From positions 20,417,384 to 20,481,383 of the forward strand of contig OX388317.1 in assembly GCA_947579605.1 (NCBI GenBank): a DNA stretch of 64,000 nt, written 5' to 3'. Under the pieces are notes generated by a model. It saw only the letters and a list, made by a program, of their open reading frames with translations, had not been told where the DNA came from and made no database searches. The DNA comes from Athripsodes cinereus. Lineage: Eukaryota; Arthropoda; Insecta; Trichoptera; Leptoceridae. Positions 22,627 through 34,545 of the stretch are shown here, piece after piece. Both the position numbers and the translations under genes were made by a program. The first letter of the stretch is position 1. Each line of letters begins with the position of its first letter.

Positions 22627-24429
22627 AGGAATCTATTATCCAGGTATACAATAAATAATATTATCCTGGAATTATTACATATCAACATAAGAAGTAGCTT
22701 TCAAGGGCCTACCCATGAATATACTAAAAAACTGTTCTAAAAAGTATATAAAACCATCCTTATGTTATTTTCGGTACCTATTTTGAAGCGATTAGCTACA
22801 CTTTTTTGAATTACAACATTTTAAAACTTGTTGAATCACCGATTAGTTGCGCAAAGCTGTGAAGTATATTAAAATAAATACTCAATCTTATACGTACATA
22901 TTTCAAGTATACTCGTATATATAAAAATGTGGAAGTTTTTTTGAGGATGTATTTTTAAGGGTTTTATAATATGCTTTGGTCACAAGTGAATAACTAGCCT
23001 ACGTGATGATCAGGAGACCTGGATAAACCTTAATAGATTACTGTATTACCGTACATTTGAAGTATTTAAATATAAAAAAAAAATTGCTGTAAAAAAACCG
23101 CAACAAATAGTTGGGGTGACTCCTCTTCATGTATTTTTCAATAAACTCCTTTGAGTAAAAAATTGTTACAAAATTATATTCGCACATATTATTAGGAAGC
23201 ATGTTCGACTAATTAATTTATTTGTTTAAGATCAACAGATCAAATACATTAAGAAAACATATAAAGTAAAAATCTAAACAATGATTTGTGTCCTATTATA
23301 GGCATTAATGTTTCAGTTTATGAGTGGGTCAATCTTAATCCGAGACTAACCTATATCACCCTGATGTTTCTGGAAAAATCTCAAAAAACACCGAAGTTAA
23401 TACCAATCGATGAATTCACATATAAATTGTTGAAAAAAGCTTCTAAACACTCATTGTTGTATTTCATGTCATACTTGTACTTAGTTCATGTCATTTTTTG
23501 CATTTATCTATACCAATCGTTTTTCTTCTTGTTGTTTTATTTCATATGGCAATGCACCCACAATCAAGTGGATTATGAACACCAATCGTTCGAAAAGTAA
23601 AATAATTTATTACATTTTATTAAACTATAATAAATTAATACCTAATACCAAATCCACGATTTTGAAACGGATGAAAACAGACTCGGAAATTGACACTACC
23701 ACTATAAATATGTTATAAATTCATAGTAGGACATTTTGAAGTCGAGTATTTGATAGTCGGTATGCTTATATTGTTGAGTGGAATTAGTTAGTAACATAAT
23801 ATGAAACGTGGTTTATTATGTCAGGAATACATCGTGTATTGTACTTTTAAGTAAATTGAAACATTTGTACCATAAGTTTTTTATAAAAATGCCATATATA
23901 TTTTACCTACAGACATTTTCGGAATAAAAGAAGAGAGAAAATTTGATTTTGTTATTATTCTCTTACATAATTATGTGTTTTGCCCGTGTGTCTCTTGTCA
24001 AAAGAGATTTGTATGAACACAATGAGATAGAGTAACGCACCCATCAACTTAATACATTTTGACAAATTCTCTACCAGCTGTCACATGTCGTTTTGTATGG
24101 TGTGTTTCACACAAATAAGAAAATAGGAAAATATTTTCATAATATAATAATTTTGTTACCCGTGTAGACTGTCACTTTCTCTCTTTTTTTTCTAGTGAAA
24201 ATTTGTGAAATCAGAATTATTCAGCATTTCCAAGAAGGCATCTTCCTTCCTATTTGGATAACATTACGTACCTATATACATTTTGATACATGGTTTAGCA
24301 CTGCTAAGGAAACATGCTTGTTCAAAAAACAAAAATTTTTGACAAAGAACAGAAGAATATTACATCTACTAGAAGTATCCATATAAGGAATTTCAACAAT
24401 TGCATTCAGATGACCGATACTCTACACTG
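22627..24429. other. No supported feature
   Basis: AT-rich. A 104-codon plus frame (23286-23600) and an overlapping 76-codon frame show no motif; the AT codon bias and overlap argue against genes. Confidence 0.4.
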
Positions 24430-24935
24430 CAGTACGACTTTTTACGTTATTATAAAGTGTGAAAATATAACTATTTCGTTTTTATTAAGGTATTTATTGA
24501 TTTATTCTTTCTTACATTGTAGGTACATTGATCAGTCACTATATATAAAATTTTATAAAAAAAAATGCATTCATATTATATAAACAATATACGGAGGGCG
24601 AGTAAGTCCAACTTACCCAAAAATACAACCAGAAAAAGCAGGTTATACAAAAAAAAAACAATAATTATTAAGTGTGAAAATATAGGTTTTTAGTTTTTTT
24701 TTAATGTGTTGTAATAGTTAGAGTTATAACGCATGTGAAAATACGAGTTTCTATGTTATTATAAAGTGTGAAAAAACAAGTTATTACGTCGTTATAAAAT
24801 GTGAAAGAATAGTTTTTAATTTTCTGTAATGTTTACTAGTAAAAGTTTTATCGTATGTGAAAATATAAGGTTTCATATTGTTATAAAGTGTGAAAGTACC
24901 TACAAGTTTAGATGTAACATACTTTAATGTGTAAA
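24430..24935. repeat. Degenerate tandem repeat interrupted by a LINE tail
   Basis: The phrase TTATTATAAAGTGTGAAAA and close variants recur at about 24443, 24664, 24735, 24757, 24789, 24853 and 24877, spaced roughly 30-60 bp. The array is split by the family-E LINE tail at 24490-24640. It looks like an old minisatellite. Confidence 0.55.
24490..24640 (-). mobile_element. LINE 3' tail, family E
   Basis: TATTTATTGATTTATTC, GTACATTGATCAGTCACTAT, AATGCATTCATATTATATAA and ACAATATACGGAGGGCGAGT. The order matches the copy at 41101-41275. It sits inside the GTGTGAAAA repeat array, so it inserted after the array formed. Confidence 0.55.
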
Positions 24936-25504
24936 AGAACATCATTATACAATACCTACGAGTATCACTAAAGTTTGAACAAGAAATATCATCGCTGTTG
25001 GTGAGATGATATATTTACGTCATTTTAACAACGTAAAAGTCGTATCAGACCTTTAGGCTACTGACCTTCCTTGTATACCTTGATAATAAAGGAAAATAAT
25101 TGTTTCAGAAAGGTATCTAGTATAATAATGTATGTAGGCACATTTTATGAAGGTTTATTGTTTGAACTTGTATCAAATAACTAAAGTTTAAATATGAATG
25201 TATTAGTTAGTATGTCCCTGTCTTAACCCTTTGTGGTTCACATTACAGGTTGAATATTACTTTTGTTGGGCAACAAACATTTATAATAATCCTCTTAACT
25301 TTTGATAACAAAACATACCCACACATTTATAACTACACTACTACATACCTATATGTTATATTGTATAAGGTGTATAGACACACTCATATACCTGCTTGTT
25401 TATTATTAACATTAGAACATAATGTATGGATGTTTGTGCCTATACTGTCGATAATACGATAAACAAATGAAGTCTACAAACATGGCGTTATTCATGAGAA
25501 TATT
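24936..25504. other. No supported feature
   Basis: AT-rich spacer without a recognised element. Confidence 0.4.
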
Positions 25505-25960
25505 TTTTCCATGTGTTGTGTTTAAAATGTGCTATTGGCTTTTTGATTGATCAGAAAATTTAGTTAATTATGTTTAAAGATACTTTTTATATAAATTTAC
25601 ATATCTCCAATAAGGACGTTGAGACGAGAGTATAAAAGATTCCCACGAGGGCGGTTTTGGCCGGCCTGCCTTTCAGTCCTTTCTAACAGATTCTAATCTG
25701 GAGTTCAGTATTGGATTTATTGGTATATCGCGCCTTACTCACCCTCTGTACTAAATACGAAAGTAATTTTATATCAAGTTAATTGTAATCGATGTACAGT
25801 ACATATTTAATAAATATTTTAATGGCTTCCTTTTGACGCTTCTTCACTTTTTTCAAATGTATTTTAATTATTCTTAATTTTTATTGAATTTTTCATATTA
25901 TTTCAAAATCCAATATGAGTTTTAAATTAACTTCGATATCAACATACGCAACAACAACAG
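25505..25960 (+). promoter_or_regulatory. Possible solo LTR or promoter-like block
   Basis: A TATAAAAG box (25631-25638) is followed by a GC-rich stretch GGCGGTTTTGGCCGGCCTGC, a TCAGT initiator-like site (25673-25677) and an AATAAA signal (25809-25814). This order of core promoter, start and poly(A) signal within a few hundred bp is that of an LTR. Candidate ends TGTTGTG (about 25515) and CAACAACA (about 25957) are complementary, but no target duplication was found. It could instead be a chance promoter-like region. Confidence 0.3.
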
Positions 25961-26699
25961 GCAGATGTCGTGGCTGCGGAATATACGACAATGGACCGGA
26001 ATAACACGGATGGGAGAGCTGGTTCGCACAGGTGATACAATACTCTTCAAAATATTTTCAATATGCCCTCTTTGCAATAGTAACACAAAAAACTACTTCA
26101 ACATTAATTAGTTATTCAAAAATAACATATTACATTTACCGCAGGTGGTAAAAACATTCGAAATTTAAATTGAAATCGTTGCATAGAACATTAATTCATT
26201 TCAAACTAAGAAATAACTTACTATGCAGGTATATATAACTTTTTTATTATGATGTTAATAATATCTTGTTTCGTGGGATGATTATAATAGATACCCTCAT
26301 CTCAGGGTGCGTCCTTCTTAACCTACTCACGGTATTAAATTAGTATTGTAGGTATAATGTCTTTATTATTCAATATAATAATAGTAACAACTTACTCAAC
26401 GCAGAATATTATTTTGATGAATACCTTTTTATAAAAGATTCACAGCGGGGTCTCTAAGGGTTAACACAAAATCTCTGATTTTTTTTTTAAAAAAAAATCT
26501 TTGTATTGGTGTAGATTATATTCTTTATTGGATTAAATAATATAAATTTTTGACTATACTGCAATGTGAAGATGAAATTCGTATTTCTCAATCCAGTAAA
26601 AATTTGTATTTTTTTTTTGTGTTAGAATCCACTCAACACGAATAACGCTTTATAAAATAAACTACAACTTTCGTAAATACATTGGAATCACATTTAAGA
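25961..26699. other. No supported feature
   Basis: AT-rich spacer; no frame, repeat or tRNA-like signal supported. Confidence 0.4.
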
Positions 26700-26790
26700 A
26701 ATTCTAGGTTCGATTTCCAGCCAATGTTCCGTTTTTGTGAAATCGAATCTCCTGTGAATGAATTAGTATTGATTTGAATGTTACATTTTT
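26700..26790 (+). mobile_element. SINE-A fragment
   Basis: B-box-like GGTTCGATTTCC at 26707-26718 followed by CCAATGTTCCGTTTTTGTGA and TCCTGTGAATGAATTAG. The downstream order resembles the sense strand of 10530-10650. The A box side is missing. Confidence 0.4.
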
Positions 26791-26882
26791 AGAGCACAAA
26801 GGGAATGATCTGAGAATGACATTTTCATTAAATGCAGTTAGTTCACTGGGATCCCACTTGTAGAAGATATTACATTATGTCA
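26791..26882 (+). repeat. Rep-A fragment
   Basis: Diverged sense 3' part: AGAGCACAAAGGGAATGATC, ATTAAATGCAGTTAGTTCAC and GATCCCACTTGTAGAAGATA. Confidence 0.45.
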
Positions 26883-26939
26883 TGTTTCCGTCTATAGAAA
26901 CACGGTGTTAAAAATTTATCGTCTGTCCAGTTTCATAAT

Positions 26940-27461
26940 GGGGTGTTCACATTTGGCGAATATCGCCAGGCGAATTTCAAAATATATCGCCAGGCGAAAA
27001 AACAAAATTCGCCGGACATCCATTGATCGTCACACCTGTTCACACAGTCCACCAATATAGAAACGATCTGTCAGATGCGCTTTGATTTTGACACTGTTTT
27101 CAAAATGGCGTCGAGATGGAGATCGCGAAGTGTTTATTTTTAGTAGAAAATGTTATAGTAGAGGTTATAAGGCGCCCTTTATTTAAGGAAACAAACGCCA
27201 CAAACCAACAACAAAGATAACAGCTGTCACGAAGCGGGAAACTTTGTAAAAATTTTAGGTTATAAATTCTTTACCATAGATACTTTATCTGCGCATGCGC
27301 GAATCGTTCAATCGGCCGAAAAGTTGGAAGGTGGTTAACTCGAGACGATATCGTTTCTACTGGTTTTTTATCGTTTCAGACTAGCTGTCATTTTGTTCAC
27401 ACGGTTCAAATGGCTGGCGATATTTTGGAGCCTGGCGATATTCGCCAAAGTGAGAACACCA
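26940..27461. mobile_element. Non-autonomous DNA transposon with iterated CGCCAGGCG motif
   Basis: The left end GGGGTGTTCACATTTGGCGA continues ATATCGCCAGGCG. The right end is the inverted CGCCTGGCGATATTCGCCAA..GAGAACACC-type sequence (GCCTGGCGATATTCGCCAAA then GTGAGAACACCA). The left end carries a second CGCCAGGCGAA and the right end another CTGGCGATATTTTGG, so both ends hold iterated sites. CATAAT flanks both sides (26934-26939, 27462-27467). An internal pair GAAACGAT and CGATATCGTTTC is also inverted. No transposase frame; superfamily not assigned. Confidence 0.75.
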
Positions 27462-27821
27462 CATAATTCAACAAATCGAAAATTTTGATTTATTTTGTAA
27501 TACACACAATCAATGCCACTCTTCCATTTCCAAAAACAAATTAAATTTAAAAATGTATGTATTAAATATTTAGTTATGGTAAAAAATGTACCTATTTTCA
27601 ATTCCACAAATGAATTATATTTCGAATTGTTCAACTATTCATTGAACGGAACAAAATCGGTGCGATTATTATAAAGTTGATCATCTACCCATTTATGTTC
27701 AATATTTTATCGAGTGTTGTAAATTTTGAGTCAATCATTTAATCATACTTTCTATATCACTTTGACCTAAATTAATCTGACTTAAAATCTTATTAAACAA
27801 TGTTCCAATTATAATTTCTCT

Positions 27822-28065
27822 AATTAAAATGACTTATTTGAATATTTTAGATTGACATATATTATAATAGTTATCTCACTTACACTTATACCTGTTTGAC
27901 AATAAATATTTATCCTCTTTTGACATTGAATTTTTAAGTATTATTGATTGACAAAAATAATAATTATCTCATTACTAATTTTTTACTTGTATGACTTTAT
28001 ATTTATGAATCCTCTACTTAAAATGACTTGTTTGAATATTTTATTTTGACATATTTATAAGAATT
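27822..28065. repeat. Degenerate about 193-bp tandem duplication
   Basis: TTAAAATGACTTATTTGAAT..TTGACATATATTATAATAG (from 27825) recurs as TTAAAATGACTTGTTTGAAT..TTGACATATTTATAAGAATT (from about 28018), with related TTGACA-containing phrases between. This is an old direct duplication. Confidence 0.5.
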
Positions 28066-28109
28066 GTATTATATACATTTATTTTACCAGTATTACTATT
28101 TTTGATTCG

Positions 28110-28215
28110 ATACATTAATTGTAATTTTTTTGTCATGTTGTTGTTCTCTATTAGATTTGATTGTAAACATGTTAAAGGCTAACGCCGTGAAAATATGTAA
28201 ATAAAAAAAAAAAGT
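28110..28215 (+). mobile_element. Possible LINE/SINE 3' end of unknown family
   Basis: ATGTTAAAGGCTAACGCCGT GAAAATATGTAAAT leads directly into an 11-base A run at about 28202. A short GC-richer motif ending in a poly(A) tail is typical of retroelement 3' ends. No second copy is present in the window. Confidence 0.35.
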
Positions 28216-29480
28216 ATATTTTTTTTTCTGTTGTGCTTGCAAAGCATAATATAAAATATACGAACATTACAATAATGGCAATTTTCGAATATAATGTATT
28301 TTTACTTGTTGCGTTATGGAACTGGCCATTCGATATTTTGACATTAAGTATAAACTATAAAGTACCCTTTCTTACTATTCTTAGATAGATAAAATACTAG
28401 ATCCTTATTATAAATTTGTAAGATCTGACGCACCCTTGTCCGAATACGCTCCGACATAAGTAGATATCCAATATTTTACAGAAATCCTTGTATCCATATC
28501 CGTAAAATACTGTTGAGCAGGTAGGCGGAAAGAAAAAGTAGCCTTTTTTTAAATTGGGCCAAATATTTTCAAGTACTCTTAAGGTGACCTTTAAACTGAG
28601 ACCCACCCTAACATTTTGATTTTTATCTTTTTTTATCCTGTAAACTACAACCTTACTATTTTATACCAAATTCTTAATTACATATAAACAAATCCTCCCT
28701 CAGTAAGGCCTACCTGCTCTTATGGATAGATATGTTATTGTATATTTTTATTTTAGATAATATTTTTTAAAAAAAACCTAATCACATAGGAAGGTGTCAC
28801 AAAGGATCGCTTTGTCTGTTCCTTACACTTAGGTATAAATTAATAGTTGTGGTAGCTGTTTTACTGGACATGGAAACCATTTTCTCATTTTCAATAAACC
28901 TTCCGTTTAAACTTCCACTACAATCTAATATATAAGTCGCTATCGTCATCTTATGGCAAGGCTTAAAAGTAAAAGTAAGAAAGACAAAATTTGATCAAGT
29001 AGGTAAAGGTGGACTTCAGAATGAGTGTCGCCTTAGGGAAACATTGAAATATCAGACCTAAGTACGTATTGTTAGTACATCATCGGAGTGTACCTACACA
29101 CTCACCACGAAGACTCCTATGTCCAGCGGGTGGTTACCTACCCTAGGGTTATAATGATATCTCTGTAGTGGGTTGTTCGTACATATATATGATATTATAT
29201 ACCTACCTACCTAATGGTATTCAGAGATTTACCTGATATCATAGAAGGGATGATTTTATATATATTCTATGTATTTGATGTCTATATTATCCTTTTTTAT
29301 AATATGTTATTTACTTATTACCTGTTTTTAATTTTATTGCGTGATGTTCATAGATATATTATTTTATTATTCAACAACATGTTAAGTAACCAATGAACAT
29401 GTTATTATGAAAAAAAACTGTTTTATAAAAAGTGTTGTTTTTCTCATTTCTTATCTAATAAAGTTACTATAATAAGTAAT
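28216..29480. other. No supported feature
   Basis: AT-rich; short frames on both strands lack motifs. Confidence 0.4.
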
Positions 29481-29486
29481 AAACCT

Positions 29487-30030
29487 TACTATACTTTCAC
29501 ACCATATCCCAAGCGGAGTAGTGTATTAAGGGAGGGATTCCCACCACTTACCCCTGGATATTTCGAGAACACCAGTTCTCATGTCATCCAGTCAGTCTAA
29601 ACCAAAAGTCTAGTATCCCAAGAGGGGCAGCAGAAAGAACGGAACGTCATATACATTGAAGGAGACCCACCGACCACCCGGATAGCGCAGAAGTCTGGGG
29701 ACTTCCATTTATCCGAATTCTACACTGCACAAATTTTGTCCACACCGGAAGCGCCATAGTGGGCAGCCTGAGGGGTTGGCCGGCCAAAAAAACGTCATAT
29801 AGTCATTTATCCCAAATCTCCTGTTTTAGATAAGTAGGTATATCCTCTTTGTCATCCTTTCATTGTCCATTCGTTCCATAATATGTCTAAGCCATCGTAA
29901 CTTATTTACATTCTTTTAAATTTATCATTGTTCACTTTGTCACTGTCTTTATTCCAATTTCGTCCTTATTCAACCACTTCCATGTTTCGCTTGCATGCAT
30001 AAATGACTATTGATATCTATGATCCAATAA
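29487..30030 (-). mobile_element. Rep-B: decayed RTE-like LINE 3' region
   Basis: Antisense. At the left are duplicated 3' motifs (ACCATATCCCAAGCGGAGTA at about 29502 and TATCCCAAGAGGGGCAGCAG near 29613). Further right the minus strand of about 29810-29905 reads KLRWLRHIMERMDNERMTKR IYL, like the RWxGHxxRM..R.PK..Y segment near the C-terminus of RTE-type reverse transcriptases. Stops and frameshifts are frequent. The combination ties the GGCGTGA-type 3' end to an autonomous LINE. Confidence 0.55.
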
Positions 30031-30189
30031 AGTTGGCCATTAATAACTGTACCTATTCTATACAGTAAAGGTGGAATAGGTTGGTGTCAGGATTTGAGTC
30101 GCAAAATTCTTGAATGAAAATTTAAAGCTTTTTATCAGCCTACGGATCAACTTTTATTTTTATAATGAATACTAATTATTGTTCTATAA

Positions 30190-30315
30190 AATATTAACAT
30201 TTTCAACTCAGCGGTGAGGTATGTCAACAATCCTGAACATCTTAACTTTTGGTGGCACGGAGAGGATGACTTGTATCTATGCTTGTATACATGCCGTTAG
30301 TGATGGTATGAATGA
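30190..30315 (+). repeat. Rep-A copy (3' part)
   Basis: Sense: CAACTCAGCGGTGAGGTATG, ATCCTGAACATCTTAACTTT, GGCACGGAGAGGATGACTTG and a reduced TTAGTGATGGTATGAATG end. The CCACTTGTGGG block has been lost. Confidence 0.6.
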
Positions 30316-30889
30316 AAACAATAGATAAATATTTAGTTGAGAAGTTCTTATCGCAACTATTTAATTTCTCTAAAACAAAGTGGAAAGAAGCACTCAATCA
30401 GTGATAAATTCGTTTTGAAAAAAAAAAAGATTAAGAATGTTTTTTGTGTGTTCATAAGCGGAACATTATAATAGGATGAATAAAAATCTATTATATTTTT
30501 TATCTAGTATATTTGAATTTGGAATGATGTTCATTGAACACGAATTTGAATTTCAAATAGTTAGGTGGATATTATTGTGTGCGTTATATCGAGATTTCGT
30601 ATAGTTTTATGATCGTAGGTAGGAGTACCTACGTCTGAGATATTGCTCCTATATGTGTAGGTATATTATCTATGGTTCAGTTTGATGTTTCCATTATTTA
30701 TTTATTGATGGGTCCATCCCAATAGATGAAAATAGATTTTGCGGTATGTACGGTTGTGATTGAAATCAGATCTGAAATCTTCTTAGAGATAGCTCTGGTC
30801 AGAGTAAAGCCTCTCCGATATTAGTTGTCAGATTACGAAAATGGACGGTGGATGATTCAAACATAAATATTTACTCATATTTTTAAGTA
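30316..30889. other. No supported feature
   Basis: AT-rich spacer. Confidence 0.4.
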
Positions 30890-31012
30890 TTTTAGATAAA
30901 TCATTCCAATCAATTTACCTGGAAACATTCGAACAGATACATCCTGTTCACTTCGAGAATCGAGCCCGCGACTCTACGTTTGCAAGGTGAGTGTAAAGCA
31001 CGCTAGTGAATT
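30890..31012 (-). mobile_element. tRNA-derived SINE head (SINE-A)
   Basis: The minus strand shows an A-box-like TAGCGTGCTTTACACTC (complement of about 30989-31005), a B box GGGCTCGATTC (complement of 30957-30967), then GAACAGGATGTATCTGTTCG. The spacing is tRNA-like and the layout matches 10530-10650. Confidence 0.5.
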
Positions 31013-31170
31013 TGTTTGAATTAGTTTTACTAACTAGGTAGGTCTGAAAAATCAAAAATATAATTTAATAAATACACTTCTTAGTAAGTACTTAAATCCA
31101 GTCTTCCGATTGTGTCAAAATTTTCAAAAATTATAATAAATATTTACGTCTGTCGTAAATTAGCAATGTT

Positions 31171-31301
31171 TCGTGGTTAGATGGAAGAAATAACATTATA
31201 GTGATAATCTCGCCACTGCACATCGTCCTAGTTTTTAAAATTTTATATTATTTTGTTAACACTGTTATGTAATGATGACGTGCAAAAAGAATAAATAAAT
31301 T
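31171..31301 (+). mobile_element. LINE 3' tail, family C
   Basis: TCGTGGTTAGATGGAAGAAA, ATAGTGATAATCTCGCCACT GCACATCGT and an AATAAATAAATT tail. The stem before CTCGCC is partly broken (TAACATTATAGTGAT). Confidence 0.62.
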
Positions 31302-33474
31302 AAATGTACTTAGCGTAGAATCAGATAAATATGTAGATATTCCAATATTCTGCGATATCCAAGTGCTCGGTGCTCTCCTTCAATGTTTATGAGTGTTTCA
31401 TTGAGTGGCACATCGTCAGGTCCGGTGATGAAAGGTCATCAAAATGCATATTGAAAGGCCAGAGCATTAGAAATGTCGCGGAAAAGGCGACTCAATATTG
31501 TGACGCATAGAATGAAAGAAACTCTCTTTCATCCTCTGAATTGTAGGTTTTCATGGAGAGTATTTGGGAAAACATTATCATTATCTCTATTACCCTGTTC
31601 ATCCGAGAGGAACATTGAAGGATAAAATTAGGTGAAAATCCTGAAACTACGAGCATTACTTAACTTTGATAATATGTAGATATATCGTTGCCAAAACCAT
31701 ATTCAAATTATGTCTTGAAAGCAATCAAATTACCTCTTTTTTTAAGTTCTTTGTTTTGTTTTTTTTTTAATTTTCCCATCAAATCCTCTTTTTGATATTC
31801 TTATAGAAAGCATAACAATTTATGAATAAATTATAACTTATCCACGTTTACGATCTTCAGAAAATTGTTCAATATATTTTTATGTATCACTCTAAAATAA
31901 TGTATCTCTTGATAGCTATGAATGTGCGTACTTCCAATCTGACATGTTACAACGAACGCAGTTTATTTTTGTGATCCTCCATGGAATAATAAGGGTTTTG
32001 GTATTATATTTTGAGTATCGAATATGAAAAAAAGATAAAAGGGAAAACGTAGATGTATACGATTTGATATGAGATATGTTTTGATGATGATATCATTTCT
32101 TTGAAAAGGTATTATTATTCATAAATATATGAACCCACATACATTATATAGGTATCTGTATATATTCATAAAATCTAATAGAATATGCAAATGTTCTATT
32201 TTCTCCTTTGATTATTTAGAAGCAAAACATTTGAGATTGAAAAAATCTCAAATCTTTTATTATCAGCAAAACTTTTCTATGAACATGAATAGTAAAAATA
32301 CCACTTTTCTCTCAGTTTTCAAGCGTCCTGTAAAAGGCAGAAATTCGCTGATTACCACGAATAAGACATTAAGCGTCAACATCTCCAATTCAGCGATCAG
32401 ATCTTGATTTGTCTTTTTTTTATTATCATGGGCCATGGAGAGGTCTCCCGCAGTAGAGTATCTTAATAAGTTAAGCACTATAGTTGGGCTATCGAGAGAA
32501 TCGAGAATCGAGTCCTACTTGTAAAACTTTTTTTTATCTTAACCTCTACGAATTTTGTCAATTGCCAGCGGATTATCTTAAATTCACATTTAACATACCA
32601 AAATTCTACCCTGTGCAATAATTAAATTGATTTAGTAGTCCATACAAGTAACACCTACGATAATTTTTCTAGAAAAGTCGATCGATTTTAAAAATCGAAC
32701 GTCAAATCTATTTTAAACTTACGATATTGTTATAAGCCTAACGACAGCATTATAATGCTAATGACACAACCACTAAAAATGTATATACAGTATAATGGAA
32801 TGTAAAATAAAATAAAAACGTTTTTTCTCTATTTAAGCAATAAAACATTTAGATTTAAAAAAAGACATTGAGAGTGTAAGTATATAATAAATATTATTTT
32901 ACTGTTGTAGTAGGTAAAGAGATTTGTTTTATTACCTAATGCCTGCTTGAGTATTTTATCTTAGTGCCTTGTTCATAAGTATGTAGTAGGCAGGCACTTT
33001 GCGTCACGTCGGATTTGTATAAATTGCCTGCGACATTAAGAAGTAAATGCTATTTATATGTTTATATTAAACCTAAAAAGGTTTTTGAACATTAGTGATG
33101 AATAAAGCACCATCTATTATTACACGTTCAAATTATTCTACTATCATTATAAAAACTAACTTACTTTCACAATTTTTATTACAGTTTCACTGAAAATCCT
33201 CTTGGTCACACAAAGAGGGTATTAAAATGTGTTTTTTGTAATGAATTTTAGATAAGAATTAATACAGAATTCACATCAAATGGGTTAGTTTTGTAGAGTA
33301 CTTTTCTCTCAAAAAAACGATTGTTATCAATATTTTTTTTAAGTGTTACACTTGATTTAAAAGTTTTTTTGGTTCTGTATTCGGGTAAATATTATTCCAT
33401 AATTTTAAACTTGTTAATATGCAATCATTTTATCGTGTACTTATGTCTAATCATCTTCGTAACCGTGTTTTTAT
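31302..33474. other. No supported feature
   Basis: About 2.2 kb of AT-rich sequence. Overlapping frames at 32129-32407 (plus) and 32263-32478 (minus) oppose each other with no motif. An ATCGAGAATCGAGTCC stretch near 32501-32516 resembles a degraded SINE B box but is not enough to call. Confidence 0.4.
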
Positions 33475-33848
33475 ACTGAGAAAAATACTAACGAAATTTC
33501 ACAACGAATCATTGATACGTACTATCAGATTATAAAGGACCAGAGATAGTACAAACGATTTAATATCAATTAATGAATTTTTATACACTTTTAAATTGGG
33601 CAATGCATTGTTGTCTTGTGATATTGTTGTTGTTTTCTGTATTTGTTTGTATGTGTTGTCTGAAGTGTGTAACTGTATTAACTTAGCTTTTCGCAAACAA
33701 GTCGTTGGTAAATTTACCAAAGATTTGTTTGCGAAAAGTTAATATTATAGATTCGTACTAATGAATCGTTTGTACTATCTCTGGTCCTAATCTGATAGTA
33801 CGTACCAATGATTCGTTGTGAAATTTCATAGTTAGTATTTTTCTCAGT
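33475..33848. mobile_element. Foldback MITE with about 85-bp terminal inverted repeats and nested palindrome
   Basis: The left arm 33475-33560 (starting ACTGAGAAAAATACTAACGA) is inverted at 33764-33848 (ending TTAGTATTTTTCTCAGT) with only a few differences and a 4-bp indel. The middle holds a second palindrome, 33686-33740, centred on GGTAAATTTACC and including CTTTTCGCAAACAA and TTGTTTGCGAAAAG. Almost the whole 374 bp can fold back on itself. No coding capacity. A target duplication is not clear. Confidence 0.75.
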
Positions 33849-34545
33849 GTATTCTTATCAAAAACCGATAGGTATAAAAAAAAACCTCGATTTATACGAT
33901 GAACGTGTACACATCCCTGCAACATTTCAGTCAACATTTTTGCGTAAAATCTCCTATCATTTCGTATTAACGTAAAAACACCAAATCAGAGAAATCTTCA
34001 TGGAGTTCCAATTTAGAGAGAGATGAAATCATGTAATAACATTGAATAGAAGAAGACGGTTATTTAAAATTTTGTCTTTTACTAATAAGATTATTATTTG
34101 TGACACTAAATTTCAATCAATGAATTTTAACGATGCCAATTAAATGGTAGGTACATATAAATGAAATAAAAATCATTATTTGCTATATTTTACTAGTGTT
34201 AAACATAATTTCTCATCATTACATTCACCCTATAATGCTCCTCTCAAAAGCGCAATGTAGAAATGAGCATCTCTATTAAGAGTAATTTTTCTTTTAAGTC
34301 ACTTCTTCCCAGAGCACACCTAATGCTCATAGAATATTTGAATATCAATTAAGAATACCACTCCTTATCTTTAACATTGAAACAGTGATAGAGGTTCGCA
34401 TGAAAGTATTATAGTTCTTACATATATAATATAAAGACAGAGTTTAGCAAACTGTTTTAATAGAGATTATACGAGTATTTTATCGGTGACAACGTTGTGA
34501 AAGTTCATTTTTATATAAAACATAAAAATTACAAAAAAGCAATAT
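33849..34545. other. No supported feature
   Basis: AT-rich spacer. Confidence 0.4.

Noticed and set aside
22978..23600. 104-codon hydrophobic ORF at 23286-23600
   Set aside because: Low-complexity F/Y/L-rich translation typical of T-rich DNA; no supporting signal.
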